64,000 bases of DNA from LMUY01 sp964244585 (GCA_964244585.1 CAXTJM010000010.1:1-64000); one strand, 5' to 3'; counted from the first letter of the stretch, positions 1 through 8,800 are shown. The notes: generated by a model not told the origin, from the sequence alone. Program-made: numbers and translations.

Positions 1-354
1 GAACAGCAGGTCGATGTCGCTGAACGGCGCCAGCATGCCGCGTCCGTAGCCGCCGGTCGCCACCACCGCGAGCGGTCCGCTCGCCGCCGCCATCGTGCGG
101 GCGTAGTCGTGCAGCGCGCCCAGCAGCCCGTCCGTCAACGCGGCGAGCGCGCGGGCGCTTTGCAGGCCGCTGCGCTGGTAGTGTTCGAATTGCTCGCGGA
201 CGTGGTGCTGGATGCGCGTCAGGTGGCGGCGGAACACCGCCAGCGCCTCGTCCCGCGCCACCGCGCCGGTCGTGCCGCGGGCCTCGTGCAGTTGGTCAAG
301 CAACAGCCTTGCAGCCGCATCAGGCTCGTCGGGCAGCGGTAGGATCGTCAGCAT
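1..354 (-). CDS. glnD: GlnD, [protein-PII] uridylyltransferase (N-terminal part, cut by window edge)
   Basis: Bifunctional uridylyl-transferase/-removing enzyme that modifies PII proteins according to glutamine level. Only the first 118 codons are present. The translated fragment begins MLTILPLPDEPDA and ends in the nucleotidyltransferase core: GGYGRG followed by SDIDLLF, the pol-beta-type G-G...D-x-D site that opens the GlnD catalytic domain. The ATG overlaps the end of mutS by seven bases (ATGCTGA contains the mutS stop), so translation is probably coupled. mutS-glnD adjacency is a common alphaproteobacterial arrangement. The HD and ACT domains would lie beyond base 1. Identification rests on the active-site motif plus context. 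Confidence 0.88.
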   Translation of the reverse strand, partial: MLTILPLPDEPDAAARLLLDQLHEARGTTGAVARDEALAVFRRHLTRIQHHVREQFEHYQRSGLQSARALAALTDGLLGALHDYARTMAAASGPLAVVATGGYGRGMLAPFSDIDLLF

Positions 355-2957
355 TCGGAGGATGATAGCGCGAGCGACTTCAATTGATACAGCGCTTCCA
401 ACGCCTCGCGCGGGGAAAGCTGGTCGGGCTCGATCGCGTCCAGCGTGGCGCGCAGCTGGTCGGGGCGTGCCTCCGGGGCGGGCAGTGAGGCAAAGAGCGG
501 CAGGTCCGGACCGGTGGCACTGCCGCGTTCCAGCGAGGCGAGCAGGCTGGCGGCGCGGCGCACCGTGGGGGCCGGGATGCCGGCCAGCTTGGCGACGTGG
601 ACGCCCCACGACCGCCCGGCGGCGCCTTCGCCCACCTCGTGCAGGAACACGATCTCGTTCTTCCACTCCCGCACGCGCATCGCGTGCGGGCACATCTGCG
701 GCAGGGCCTGGCCAAGCCCGGCCAGCTCATGGAAATGCGTCGCGAACAGGGTGCGGCACCGGATGTGGGAGTGCAGCGCCTCCAGCACCGCCCAGGCGAT
801 CGCCAGCCCGTCCAGCGTCGCCGTGCCGCGGCCGATCTCGTCCACCACGACCAGGCTGCGCGGCCCGGCCAGGTTCAGGATGGCGGCGGTCTCGGTCATT
901 TCGGTCATGAAGGTCGACCGTCCACGTGCCAAGTCGTCCGCCGCGCCGACCCGGCTGAACAGCCGGTCCGCCACGCCGATCCGTGCGTTGGCCGCAGGCA
1001 CCGGCAGGCCGGCCTGTGCCAGGATCACCAGCAACGCGTTCTGGCGCAGGAAGGTGGACTTGCCCGCCATGTTCGGCCCGGTCAGCAGCAGCAGCCGCCG
1101 GGCCGGGGACAGGTCGCAATCATTGGGCTGGAACGGCGTGCCGGTGGGCAGCGCCGCCTCCACCACGGGATGCCGGGCGGCGGTGACGCTGAAGGCGGCG
1201 TCCGCCGTGACGGCCGGGCGGCACCAGCTTTCCGATTCCGCCAGCTTGGCGCAGCTTTGCAGCACGTCCAGCGTGGCGAGTGCCGCGGCGGCGCGGCGCA
1301 AGGGCTGCGCCTGGGCCAGGGTTTCCGCGACCAGCGCCGCGAAGATCGTCCTTTCCCGGGCCGCCGCCCGCCCAGCCGCCTCGTTGATGCGGCGGTCGAG
1401 TTCGGCGAGTTCCGGATTGGTGAAGCGGGCGGCATTGGCCATGGATTGGCGCAGGCTCAGCTCCGCCCGGCCACGCAAGGCATCGGCGGATGCGGCCGGC
1501 ACTTCCATGACGTAGCCGAGTTGCGCGTGATGCCGGATCTTGAGCGAGGCCACGCCGTAGCGCTGGGCGTAGTCGAGCTGCAGCCCGGTGATCACGCGCC
1601 GGCCGTCGTCGCGCAGTCGCCGCTCGGCGTCCAGCTCGCCGTCGAACCCCTCGGCGACCACGCCGCCATCCTCCAGCCGCAGCGGCGGGGACGCGGCCAG
1701 CGCCGCGCCCAGCCGCTCGCCCAAGGCCGGGTCGAGGCGGAGGTCGCGTCCCAGGCCGTGCAACAGCCCGTCTTGCTCGCCCCCTGCTGTTTCCTTTCCC
1801 TCTGGCAGAGAGAGGGGGCTTCTTAGGACAGGGGATGGAGGCAGGGTGTCGGCGGCGTCCGTCGCCACCGCGATCACCTGGCGGATGGCGAGCAGGTCGC
1901 GCGGGCCGCCGCGGCCGACCGACAGCCGCCCGAGGGCGCGCGTGGCGTCCGGGGCGCCGCGCAGCACGGTGCGCAGGGTGGCGACGCCCGCGGGGTCGCG
2001 CAGCAGGCTGCTCCATCCATCCTGCCGCGCCGCGATCGCCGCCGCATCCGTCAGCGGCGCGGACAGCCAGCCCGCCAGCAGCCGCGCCCCCGGCGCCGTC
2101 AGCGTGCGGCCGACCGACGCCAGCAGCGTGTGTTCGGAGCCGCCGTCCCGCGCGCGGGTGATCTCCAGGCTGGCCCGCGTGGCGGCATCCATCGCCAGGG
2201 TGCCGTCGCCCTCGCTGCGAACCGGCGGCGACAGCGCCGGCATCTGCCCGGCCTGCGTGGCGCTGACATAGGCCAGCACCAGCGCCGCGGCCATCGCCTC
2301 GGCATCGGTGAAGGCGCCGAACCCGTCCAGCGTCGCCGCCTCGAACACCTCCGCCACCTTGGCGCGGGCGGCCAGCGGCGGTGGCGGCAGCATGTCCGGC
2401 GCGCGCCGTGCCGCGTAGTCGGCCAGCGCCGTCTCCGCGGGGGCGAGAATTTCCACCGGGTCGAGCCGGCCCAGCAATGCCGCCAGGTCGTCCACCACCT
2501 CCGTCTCGAACAGCCCGGTGGAGATGTCGACCCAGGCCGCGCCCAGCGCCCGCCCGGCTCGCGCCAGGCCAAGCAGCAGATTGGAGCGCCCGCCCTCCAG
2601 CAGCGAATCCTCGGTCAACGTGCCGGGCGTCACCAGGCGGACGATCTCGCGCTTCAGCGGGGCCTTGCCGACCCGTGCCGACGCCGCCTCCATCTGCTCG
2701 GCCACCGCGACGCGGAAGCCGCGCCGGATCAGCCGCGCGAGATAGCCGTCCGCCGCGTGGATCGGCACGCCGCACATGGCGATCGGCTGGCCCTCGTGCT
2801 CGCCCCGCGCGGTGAGCGCGATGCCGAGTGCCGAGGCGGCGAGGGCGGCATCGTCGAAGAACAGCTCGTAGAAATCGCCCATGCGGAAGAACAGCAGCGC
2901 GTCCGGCTGTTGTTCCTTGGCGGCAAGCCATTGCGCGATCACGGGGGAGGCAGCCAT
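348..2957 (-). CDS. mutS: DNA mismatch repair protein MutS
   Basis: Mismatch recognition ATPase of 869 residues, normal length. The N-terminal mismatch-reading motif is GDFYELFF (F29, E31), matching the Phe-x-Glu wedge of the family. The ATPase domain has Walker A GPNMAGKST (about 627-635), Walker B and signature region DEIGRGTATLDG (about 706) and the TLFATHFHEL segment. An unusual insertion lies at about residues 370-392 (PSPVLRSPLSLPEGKETAGG), between helices of the core/lever region where E. coli MutS has a plain helical connection. It is encoded by a copy of the palindromic repeat described separately. Upstream 101 bp separate it from the divergent MFS gene; downstream it overlaps glnD. 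Confidence 0.97.
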   Translation of the reverse strand: MAASPVIAQWLAAKEQQPDALLFFRMGDFYELFFDDAALAASALGIALTARGEHEGQPIAMCGVPIHAADGYLARLIRRGFRVAVAEQMEAASARVGKAPLKREIVRLVTPGTLTEDSLLEGGRSNLLLGLARAGRALGAAWVDISTGLFETEVVDDLAALLGRLDPVEILAPAETALADYAARRAPDMLPPPPLAARAKVAEVFEAATLDGFGAFTDAEAMAAALVLAYVSATQAGQMPALSPPVRSEGDGTLAMDAATRASLEITRARDGGSEHTLLASVGRTLTAPGARLLAGWLSAPLTDAAAIAARQDGWSSLLRDPAGVATLRTVLRGAPDATRALGRLSVGRGGPRDLLAIRQVIAVATDAADTLPPSPVLRSPLSLPEGKETAGGEQDGLLHGLGRDLRLDPALGERLGAALAASPPLRLEDGGVVAEGFDGELDAERRLRDDGRRVITGLQLDYAQRYGVASLKIRHHAQLGYVMEVPAASADALRGRAELSLRQSMANAARFTNPELAELDRRINEAAGRAAARERTIFAALVAETLAQAQPLRRAAAALATLDVLQSCAKLAESESWCRPAVTADAAFSVTAARHPVVEAALPTGTPFQPNDCDLSPARRLLLLTGPNMAGKSTFLRQNALLVILAQAGLPVPAANARIGVADRLFSRVGAADDLARGRSTFMTEMTETAAILNLAGPRSLVVVDEIGRGTATLDGLAIAWAVLEALHSHIRCRTLFATHFHELAGLGQALPQMCPHAMRVREWKNEIVFLHEVGEGAAGRSWGVHVAKLAGIPAPTVRRAASLLASLERGSATGPDLPLFASLPAPEARPDQLRATLDAIEPDQLSPREALEALYQLKSLALSSSEC
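1791..1840. repeat. palindromic element copy inside mutS, translated in frame
   Basis: The plus strand carries CCCTCTGGCAGAGAGAGGG, an imperfect palindrome, flanked by more C/T- and G-rich sequence. It corresponds to MutS residues about 372-390 and keeps the reading frame open. It resembles the other GGGAGAGGG-type copies of this window (13837, 23461, 26382, 41897, 59885, 59941) but is more diverged. Confidence 0.6.
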
Positions 2958-3058
2958 GCCGTGGCGTTACACCGCGACCGCGTAGGGCGGAAGGGCGGCC
3001 GGAGCATCGACAGTCCCGGAGCAGGCCGCCATTGTAACGTCCGACGAGGAGTCCAACG

Positions 3059-4363
3059 ATGAGTGCGACGCGGTATGCCGGTCCCGACGACGATGCCGGG
3101 CAGATGGGACGACGGCTGCGCGCGATCTTCGGCGGTTCGATCGGCAATCTGATCGAGTGGTACGATTTCTACGTCTACAATTCCTTCGCCGTGTATTTCG
3201 CCAAGCTGTTCACCGCCAGCAACGATCCGACGGCGCAGTTCATCACCGTGTTCGGCATCTATGCCATCGGCTTCTTCATTCGGCCGGTGGGCGGGCTGCT
3301 CCTCGGCTATTATGCGGACCGGCGCGGCCGCCGCGCCTCGCTCACTCTGTCGGTCATGCTGATGTGCGCCGGCTCGGCCATGGTCGCCGTGCTGCCGAGC
3401 TACGCACAGGTCGGCGTGTGGGCGCCCTTGCTGCTGCTGGTGGCGCGCCTGCTGCAAGGGATCTCGCTGGGCGGCGAATACGCGTCGTCCGCGACGTACC
3501 TCAGCGAGATGGCTGGGTCGAAATGGCGCGGCTTCTACAGCTCGTTCCAATACGTCACGCTGATCGGCGGCCAGGTGCTGGCGGCGCTGGTGCTGCTGGT
3601 GATGCAGCAGGGGCTGACGCAGGCGCAGCTCGGCGACTGGGGATGGCGGGTCCCGTTCGTGATCGGTGCGGTCTGTGCGCTATACGGCCTATACCTGCGC
3701 CGCCATCTGCCCGAAACGGACGAGTTCAAGCGCGTGGCGCAGCAGCCGCGCGGCAACATCTTCCGCGAGTTGGCGCAGCACCCGCGGGAATTGTTCCTGG
3801 TGTTCGGCCTCACCATGGGCGGCACGACGGCGTTCTACACCTTCAGCAGCTACATGCCGACCTACCTGTCCAACACGCTGAAGTTGAACCCGAGCTGGGT
3901 GGCGCAGATTTCGTTCATCACCCTGTTCCTGTTCGCGGCGATGCAGCCGCTGTTCGGCATCGTCAGCGACATCGTCGGGCGCAAGCCGGTGCTGCTGTGG
4001 TTCGGCATCCTCGGCACGCTGTGCACCGTGCCGATCCTGACCGCGCTGGGGGGCACGCACACCTACATGGGCGCGCTGCTGCTGGTGCTGGCGGCGCTGG
4101 TGATCGTGTCGGGCTACACCTCGATCAACGCCGTGGTGAAGGCGGAGCTGTTTCCGGCCGGCATCCGCGCGCTGGGTGTGGGGCTGCCGTATGCCCTGGC
4201 GGCCTCCGTGTTCGGCGGCACCGCGCCGCTGATCGCGTTGCAGTTCAAGGCGTCCGGCCACGAGGACTGGTTCTACTGGTACGTCACGCTGCTGATCTTC
4301 CTGTCCCTGGTCGTCTACGCGACGATGCGGGATACCAGGAAGGCGTCCCGCATCGTCGGCTAG
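3059..4363 (+). CDS. MFS transporter, metabolite:H+ symporter (MHS) type
   Basis: Inner-membrane secondary transporter of 434 residues. The N-terminus GNLIEWYDFYVYNSFAVYF is typical of the MHS subfamily (KgtP, ProP, ShiA, CitA), which imports carboxylates, osmolytes or shikimate with protons. Between helices 2 and 3 is the MFS signature ADRRGRR, and the second half repeats it as SDIVGRKPV. About twelve hydrophobic segments can be counted. A good Shine-Dalgarno (GAGGAG, nine bases before ATG) supports this start. No neighbouring catabolic gene points to a substrate; alpha-ketoglutarate or another organic acid is a guess from the subfamily. Confidence 0.9.
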   Translation: MSATRYAGPDDDAGQMGRRLRAIFGGSIGNLIEWYDFYVYNSFAVYFAKLFTASNDPTAQFITVFGIYAIGFFIRPVGGLLLGYYADRRGRRASLTLSVMLMCAGSAMVAVLPSYAQVGVWAPLLLLVARLLQGISLGGEYASSATYLSEMAGSKWRGFYSSFQYVTLIGGQVLAALVLLVMQQGLTQAQLGDWGWRVPFVIGAVCALYGLYLRRHLPETDEFKRVAQQPRGNIFRELAQHPRELFLVFGLTMGGTTAFYTFSSYMPTYLSNTLKLNPSWVAQISFITLFLFAAMQPLFGIVSDIVGRKPVLLWFGILGTLCTVPILTALGGTHTYMGALLLVLAALVIVSGYTSINAVVKAELFPAGIRALGVGLPYALAASVFGGTAPLIALQFKASGHEDWFYWYVTLLIFLSLVVYATMRDTRKASRIVG

Positions 4364-4399
4364 GATCGAGGCAGGCTCGGTTGCGCCGGCCAGGGGAGA

Positions 4400-5140
4400 A
4401 TGGTCCAACATGGACGCATGCCCATGGAGTCGCCGAACCCGGTGTCCAATCCCGCCAAGACGTCGATCCGGATCAAGGGACGCTCGTTCGTGGCGCTCGT
4501 GCTGATGCCCGAGTGGCCGGTGGAGGATTGGCTGGCGGCCCTGGCGGCGCAGATGCAGCGGGCGCCGACCTTTTTCGAGGCGCGTCCGGTGATCGTCGAC
4601 CTCTCGGCCCTGGCCGGGCACGAGGGCGAGTTCGCGGCGCTGGTCGCCGCCTTGGAGCAGCGCGACATCCGCATCATCGGCGTGGAGGGGGCGGCACCGG
4701 GCTGGAGCGACAGCGACACCTGGGGGCGGCCGCCGATCGCCACCAACGGGCGGGCCGACCGGTTCATCGAGGTCGTGGAGGACGCGCCCGAGGCACCCGC
4801 CGTGCCGGAGCCGACATCGCTGCTGCTGCAGGGTCCGATCCGCTCGGGACAGACCGTGTTCTTCGAGCGTGGCGACGTGACCGTGCTGGGCTCGGTCGCC
4901 TCGGGCGCGGAAGTCATTGCGGGCGGGTCGGTGCATGTCTATGGCACGTTGCGCGGCCGGGTGATCGCCGGATTCGCCGGCCAGACCGACGCCGGGGTGT
5001 TCTGCCGTCGCATGGAGGCCGAGTTGATCGCCATCAACGGCGTCTACAAGGTGGCGGACGACATGCCGGCGATGATCCGCGGCAAGCCTGTGCATGCGAG
5101 GCTCAACGGCAGCGCCATCGACCTGGTGGTGCTGTCGTGA
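4400..5140 (+). CDS. minC: septum site-determining protein MinC
   Basis: FtsZ assembly inhibitor, 246 residues with this start. The N-terminal domain (IRIKGRSFVALVLMPEW) is the FtsZ-binding half, then an acidic/proline linker (EDAPEAPAVPEP), then the C-terminal beta-helix (LLLQGPIRSGQTV, GDVTVLGSVASGAEV, GSVHVYGTLRGRV) that binds MinD. The G-rich repeats of the beta-helix are diagnostic. Start choice is uncertain: GGGGAG lies only a base or two before ATG 4400, and in-frame ATGs follow at 4418 and 4424. First gene of minC-minD-minE; a 103-bp gap with a strong stem-loop separates it from minD. Confidence 0.94.
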   Translation: MVQHGRMPMESPNPVSNPAKTSIRIKGRSFVALVLMPEWPVEDWLAALAAQMQRAPTFFEARPVIVDLSALAGHEGEFAALVAALEQRDIRIIGVEGAAPGWSDSDTWGRPPIATNGRADRFIEVVEDAPEAPAVPEPTSLLLQGPIRSGQTVFFERGDVTVLGSVASGAEVIAGGSVHVYGTLRGRVIAGFAGQTDAGVFCRRMEAELIAINGVYKVADDMPAMIRGKPVHARLNGSAIDLVVLS

Positions 5141-5185
5141 GGCAGCGTCGGCAAACGAGTGCGTTGGCACGCCGACGAAGCTGCC
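5141..5185 (+). other. long stem-loop between minC and minD
   Basis: Directly after the minC stop, GGCAGCGTCGGC (5141-5152) pairs with GCCGAC (5171-5176) and GCTGCC (5180-5185), separated by a three-base bulge. There is no T run, so a classical intrinsic terminator is unlikely. A processing site or a stability element that separates minC from minDE expression is possible. Confidence 0.5.
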
Positions 5186-5243
5186 GCTGAAGACAAGGGC
5201 CTAGGCTGACGAGTGGCTGAATTTCGAGGTGGGGGTAAGCGCG

Positions 5244-6059
5244 ATGGCGGAGGTGCTGGTCGTAACATCCGGCAAGGGCGGGGTTGGCAAGACGACGTCC
5301 ACCGCCTCCCTGGGTGTGGCCTTGGCGCAGTCCGGGCAGAAGGTCGTGATCGTCGATTTCGACGTCGGCCTGCGCAACCTGGACCTCATCATGGGGGCGG
5401 AGCGCCGGGTGGTGTTCGACCTGATCAACGTGGTGCAAGGCGATGCCAAGCTCGCCCAGGCGTTGATCCGCGACAAGCGGGTGGAGACGCTGTCGCTGCT
5501 GGCCGCCTCGCAGACCCGCGACAAGGACGCGCTGAGCGAAGACGGCGTGGAACGCGTCATCGGCGAGCTGCGCGAGAAGTTCGACTGGGTGATCTGCGAC
5601 AGCCCGGCGGGGATCGAGAAGGGCGCCGCGCTGGCGATGAAGTTCGCCGACCGCGCCGTGGTGGTGACCAACCCGGAGGTTTCCTCCGTGCGGGATTCGG
5701 ACCGCATCATCGGGCTGCTGGACAGCAAGACCATGAAGGCAGAGCGCGGCGAGCGGATGGAGAAGCAGTTGCTGCTGACCCGGTTCGACCCGGTCCGCGC
5801 CGAGCGGGGTGACATGCTGAAGACCGACGACGTGCTGGAAATCCTCTCCATCCCCCTGCTGGGGATCATCCCGGACAGCGAGGAGGTGCTGAAGGCCTCC
5901 AACCTGGGGTCGCCGGTGACGCTCAGCAGCCCGGCCTCGGCGCCGGCACGGGCCTATTTCGACGCGGCGAAGCGGTTGCGCGGCGAAATGGTGCCGATGA
6001 CGGTGCACGGCGACAAGGCCGGCCTGCTCGGCCGGCTGTTCGGTCGGAGGGTGGCATGA
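5244..6059 (+). CDS. minD: septum site-determining ATPase MinD
   Basis: Membrane-cycling ParA/MinD-type ATPase, 271 residues, which recruits MinC and is displaced by MinE. It has the deviant Walker A KGGVGKTTS (residues 11-19, with the signature lysine K11), switch region VDFDVGLRNLDL, and the C-terminal amphipathic membrane helix GLLGRLFGRR. ATG 5244 is chosen because MinD proteins begin M-A-x-V-[IL]-V-V-T-S-G-K-G. An in-frame GTG 15 bases upstream is less likely and overlaps the candidate ribosome site (GAGGTGGGG). Its stop overlaps minE by ATGA. Confidence 0.97.
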   Translation: MAEVLVVTSGKGGVGKTTSTASLGVALAQSGQKVVIVDFDVGLRNLDLIMGAERRVVFDLINVVQGDAKLAQALIRDKRVETLSLLAASQTRDKDALSEDGVERVIGELREKFDWVICDSPAGIEKGAALAMKFADRAVVVTNPEVSSVRDSDRIIGLLDSKTMKAERGERMEKQLLLTRFDPVRAERGDMLKTDDVLEILSIPLLGIIPDSEEVLKASNLGSPVTLSSPASAPARAYFDAAKRLRGEMVPMTVHGDKAGLLGRLFGRRVA

Positions 6060-6304
6060 ACCTGTTCGGCTTCCTGAGCCGCCGCAGTTCCGCGCCGGTG
6101 GCGCGCGACCGGCTGCAAATCCTGCTCTCGCACGAGCGTGCGTTCATCGGCGGCAACGACCTGGCCGCCACCCTGCAGGAGGAAATCCTGCGGGTGATCG
6201 CCAAGCACATCGCGATCGACCGGGACAAGGTGAAGGTCAACCTGGACCGTGGCGAATCGGTCTCCACCCTGGAGATCGACGTGGAGATGCCGGCCGACGA
6301 CTAA
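6056..6304 (+). CDS. minE: cell division topological specificity factor MinE
   Basis: Short (82 residues) MinD-stimulating factor that drives pole-to-pole oscillation. The N-terminal membrane-targeting segment MNLFGFLSRR is followed by the anti-MinCD helix region containing ARDRLQILLSHER and then the dimer domain (EEILRVIAKHIAID, KVKVNLDRGESVSTLEIDVEMP). ATGA overlap with minD shows translational coupling. Length and motif order are normal. Confidence 0.97.
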   Translation: MNLFGFLSRRSSAPVARDRLQILLSHERAFIGGNDLAATLQEEILRVIAKHIAIDRDKVKVNLDRGESVSTLEIDVEMPADD

Positions 6305-6320
6305 GGGGAGCGTGTCCGCT

Positions 6321-7619
6321 TCAGGGAGATGAAGCGATCGCGCTCCCGCCTGGCGCGGCCAACGCCGCTGCCGCCTCGCCGGCCAGGAACGCGCCGCCGA
6401 CCGTGCCTGCCAAGCCGTCCGTGCGCGTGGCCTCGCCGGCAAAGACCAGCCGCCCGCCCGCCAGCGGCGTCCCCAGCACGGCCCGTGCGCCGGCATGGCC
6501 CGGCTTGGCATAGGCGTAGGACCCGTTCGCCCACCGGTCCATGGCCCAGCCCGTCACCACGGCGCCGGGGCGGAAGGCCGTGTCGGCCCGCGTGCCGAAC
6601 AGGGTGTGCAACTGTCCGCGGGCGAACGCCTCCAATCCGCCCCGGCGCTCCAGCTCGGCCGCGTGGCTGCCGCCGGTGAAGCAGATGACGTGGTCCTGTC
6701 CATGCGGCCACGCCACCATCGTCATCGCCGGTTCGTCGATGGCGGCGACGGATTGGTCCATCCCGCACGAGTCCGGCAGGTCGAGCCGGTCGGCGCCCGC
6801 CGCGCGCAGGGCGATCTTGTTCAGCACCCCCATCGGCAGGCCGTCGACCGCCTCCTGAACCGCGACCGGCAGCGCAGGGGCGAAGCCTAGGCGCCCGGAG
6901 GCGAGGATGCCGGTGGACACCGTGACGATGCACGCCGCTGCCCGCAAGGCGCCCGCCGAGGTCTCGACGGTGACGCCGGGGCCGCCCCAATGGATCGCTG
7001 TCGCCACCGTGTTCAGCCGCACCGGGCCGGCCGCCGGCCCGAGCCTGCGGACCACGAAGGCGCCCAGCCCGCCATCCAGCTCCCAATTGCTGCCGAGCAG
7101 GAGGTTGGCATGCCAGTCCCGCAGGCTCAGCGCCTTCGCGTCGGCCGCGGCGATGACCGGCGCCTCCCAATTCATCACGGCGGGCAGCCAGGGCAGCCCG
7201 GCGATCGGTGCCACGGCGTCGGCCAGGCTGATGTCCGGGCCGGCGAGCGCCTGCTCCGTTTGGCGGCCGAACGCGTCCTCGGCTTCCTGGTAGGCGGCGT
7301 GATCCGCATCCGTGGCGAAGCGGCCGGGCAGCCGGGTGCGCTCCACCCGGACGGCCGAGCGGTCTATCGTGCGTTCGCCCATGTGCTGCGCCAGCCGGGC
7401 GAGCGGATTGCGCTCGGCAGCATGCAGCCAGGAGGCGCCGTGATCGAATGCGACGCCCAACAAAGGCGGCACGGTGGTCCAGGCGCGGCCGCCGAGCCGA
7501 TCCGCCGCCTCAATGACCGTCACGGCGACGCCACGCCGGCGCAGGCAGGCTGCGGCGGCCAGGCCAGCCACGCCGGCGCCGATGACGACGACGCCGTCCG
7601 CCAGCATGCCCGTATTCAT
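6321..7619 (-). CDS. flavin-containing amine oxidase (polyamine/monoamine oxidase family)
   Basis: FAD-dependent oxidoreductase of 432 residues. The N-terminal dinucleotide fold is clear: VVVIGAGVAGLAAA followed by VIEAADRLGGRAWT, the GG motif of the amine oxidase family. Near the C-terminus are the second FAD contacts GRLVFAGEATRTDGLAGTVGGAFLAGE. The middle has the substrate-domain signatures NWELDGGLGAFV and GMDQSVAAIDEPAMT. A substrate (polyamine or aromatic amine) cannot be assigned. It converges on minE with 16 bp between stops. ATG 7619 could be replaced by ATG 7607 four codons later. Confidence 0.88.
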   Translation of the reverse strand: MNTGMLADGVVVIGAGVAGLAAAACLRRRGVAVTVIEAADRLGGRAWTTVPPLLGVAFDHGASWLHAAERNPLARLAQHMGERTIDRSAVRVERTRLPGRFATDADHAAYQEAEDAFGRQTEQALAGPDISLADAVAPIAGLPWLPAVMNWEAPVIAAADAKALSLRDWHANLLLGSNWELDGGLGAFVVRRLGPAAGPVRLNTVATAIHWGGPGVTVETSAGALRAAACIVTVSTGILASGRLGFAPALPVAVQEAVDGLPMGVLNKIALRAAGADRLDLPDSCGMDQSVAAIDEPAMTMVAWPHGQDHVICFTGGSHAAELERRGGLEAFARGQLHTLFGTRADTAFRPGAVVTGWAMDRWANGSYAYAKPGHAGARAVLGTPLAGGRLVFAGEATRTDGLAGTVGGAFLAGEAAAALAAPGGSAIASSP

Positions 7620-7913
7620 GAGCCGAGTATCGTCATGTCATGACCAGTCCGACGGCATGCGGCGCGGAGGCCGGCGAGTGTAGGTGGTGGCGGTGCGTGG
7701 TCCAAGATCACCGTCACAGCGTGCCCTAGGCCATGCCATCGATCCCGCTCGAAGGCCAGCGTCCTCCGCCGACGCCGCGACGGCACATAAACGGGCTCGC
7801 AGGGCTGGACGGCCGCATCGCCGCTCTGGCGGGGCGCGGTGCGGGTCGACTACGGTGGGTTGTCCCGGGACCGCGTTTGCGTCCCCTGCAAGCCAGCTTG
7901 GCCAGGAGCGCCG
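7620..7913. other. 294-bp gap between divergent genes, nothing identified
   Basis: Region between the amine oxidase (minus) and the dehalogenase-like hydrolase (plus). It must hold the promoters of both. No RNA gene, convincing sigma-70 promoter or palindrome was recognised, and the small open frames here look like chance frames in GC-rich DNA. Confidence 0.4.
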
Positions 7914-8792
7914 ATGTTCTTCGAAGGCTTCACCCTCCGCACCGCCGCCGTGGCCGGTGGCCTCGTGCGCTACCGCGTCGGCGGCACGGGGCCGGCCTTG
8001 CTCCTGCTCCACGGCAATCCGCAGACCCATGCGATGTGGCACCGCGTAGCGCCCGCCCTGGCGCAGCGTTTCACCGTCGTCTGCCCCGACCTGCGCGGCT
8101 ACGGCGGCAGCGAGAAGCCGCCTGCCACGCCGGACCACGCACCCTACGCCAAGACCGAGATGGCGCGTGACGTGGCCGACCTCATGGCGCAGCTCGGCCA
8201 CGACACCTATGCCGTCGGCGCGCATGACCGTGGCGCCCGCGTCGCCCACCGCCTCGCGCTGGACCAGCCGCAGCGCGTGACCAGGTTGGCGGTGCTGGAC
8301 ATCATCCCGACCATCGAGCATTTCGAGCGGGCGGACATGGCGTTCGCCCTCGGTTACTACCACTGGTTCTGGTTCGCCCAGCCGCACCCGTTCCCGGAGG
8401 ACATGATCGACCGGGCGCCGGACACCTGGTTCGCCGCGCATACCGGCGGCGTTGCAGGCATTCCCGCCTTCTTCGCGCCCGAGGCGCTGGAAGACTACCT
8501 ACGCGCCGCCCATGACCCCGCCGCCATCGTCGGCATGTGCGAGGATTACCGCGCCGCGGCGACCATCGACCTGGTGCATGACCGGATGAGCCGTGCGGAG
8601 GGGCAGCGGATCCGCTGCCCGATGCTGGTTCTGTGGGGCGAGAAAGGCAAGCTGGGCGGCTGGTACGACCCGGTCGCGATCTGGGGCGACTACTGCGCCG
8701 CAGAGGTCGTCGGCGCCGGCGTGGACAGCGGACACTTCCTGGCGGAAGAGGCGCCAGAGGCGGTGCTCCGCCATTTCGAAGCGTTCTTCTAG
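7914..8792 (+). CDS. alpha/beta hydrolase, fluoroacetate dehalogenase-like
   Basis: 292-residue alpha/beta hydrolase that closely resembles fluoroacetate dehalogenases (FAcD of Burkholderia FA1 and Rhodopseudomonas RPA1163), which replace halogen with hydroxyl through an Asp ester. Visible: oxyanion motif HGNPQTHAMW (from H33), PDLRGYGGSEKP, nucleophile motif GAHDRGAR (D105, with R106 and R109 to bind carboxylate), LDIIPT, halide-pocket H150-W151 (YYHWFWFAQP) and Y212 (EDYRAAATID), and catalytic H274 in SGHF. The positions match the known FAcD residues almost one for one. Start ATG 7914 has AGGAG six bases upstream. The natural substrate may be another haloacid or an epoxide. Confidence 0.85.
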   Translation: MFFEGFTLRTAAVAGGLVRYRVGGTGPALLLLHGNPQTHAMWHRVAPALAQRFTVVCPDLRGYGGSEKPPATPDHAPYAKTEMARDVADLMAQLGHDTYAVGAHDRGARVAHRLALDQPQRVTRLAVLDIIPTIEHFERADMAFALGYYHWFWFAQPHPFPEDMIDRAPDTWFAAHTGGVAGIPAFFAPEALEDYLRAAHDPAAIVGMCEDYRAAATIDLVHDRMSRAEGQRIRCPMLVLWGEKGKLGGWYDPVAIWGDYCAAEVVGAGVDSGHFLAEEAPEAVLRHFEAFF

Positions 8793-8800
8793 CTGCCCGG

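Noticed and set aside
1120..3147. 675-codon open frame overlapping mutS in another frame
   Set aside because: Arg/Gly-rich shadow of mutS; mutS itself is complete and conserved.
5229..5243. GTG 5229 as the minD start
   Set aside because: It would add MGVSA before the conserved M-A-x-V-x-V-V-T-S-G-K-G and overlap the likely ribosome site.
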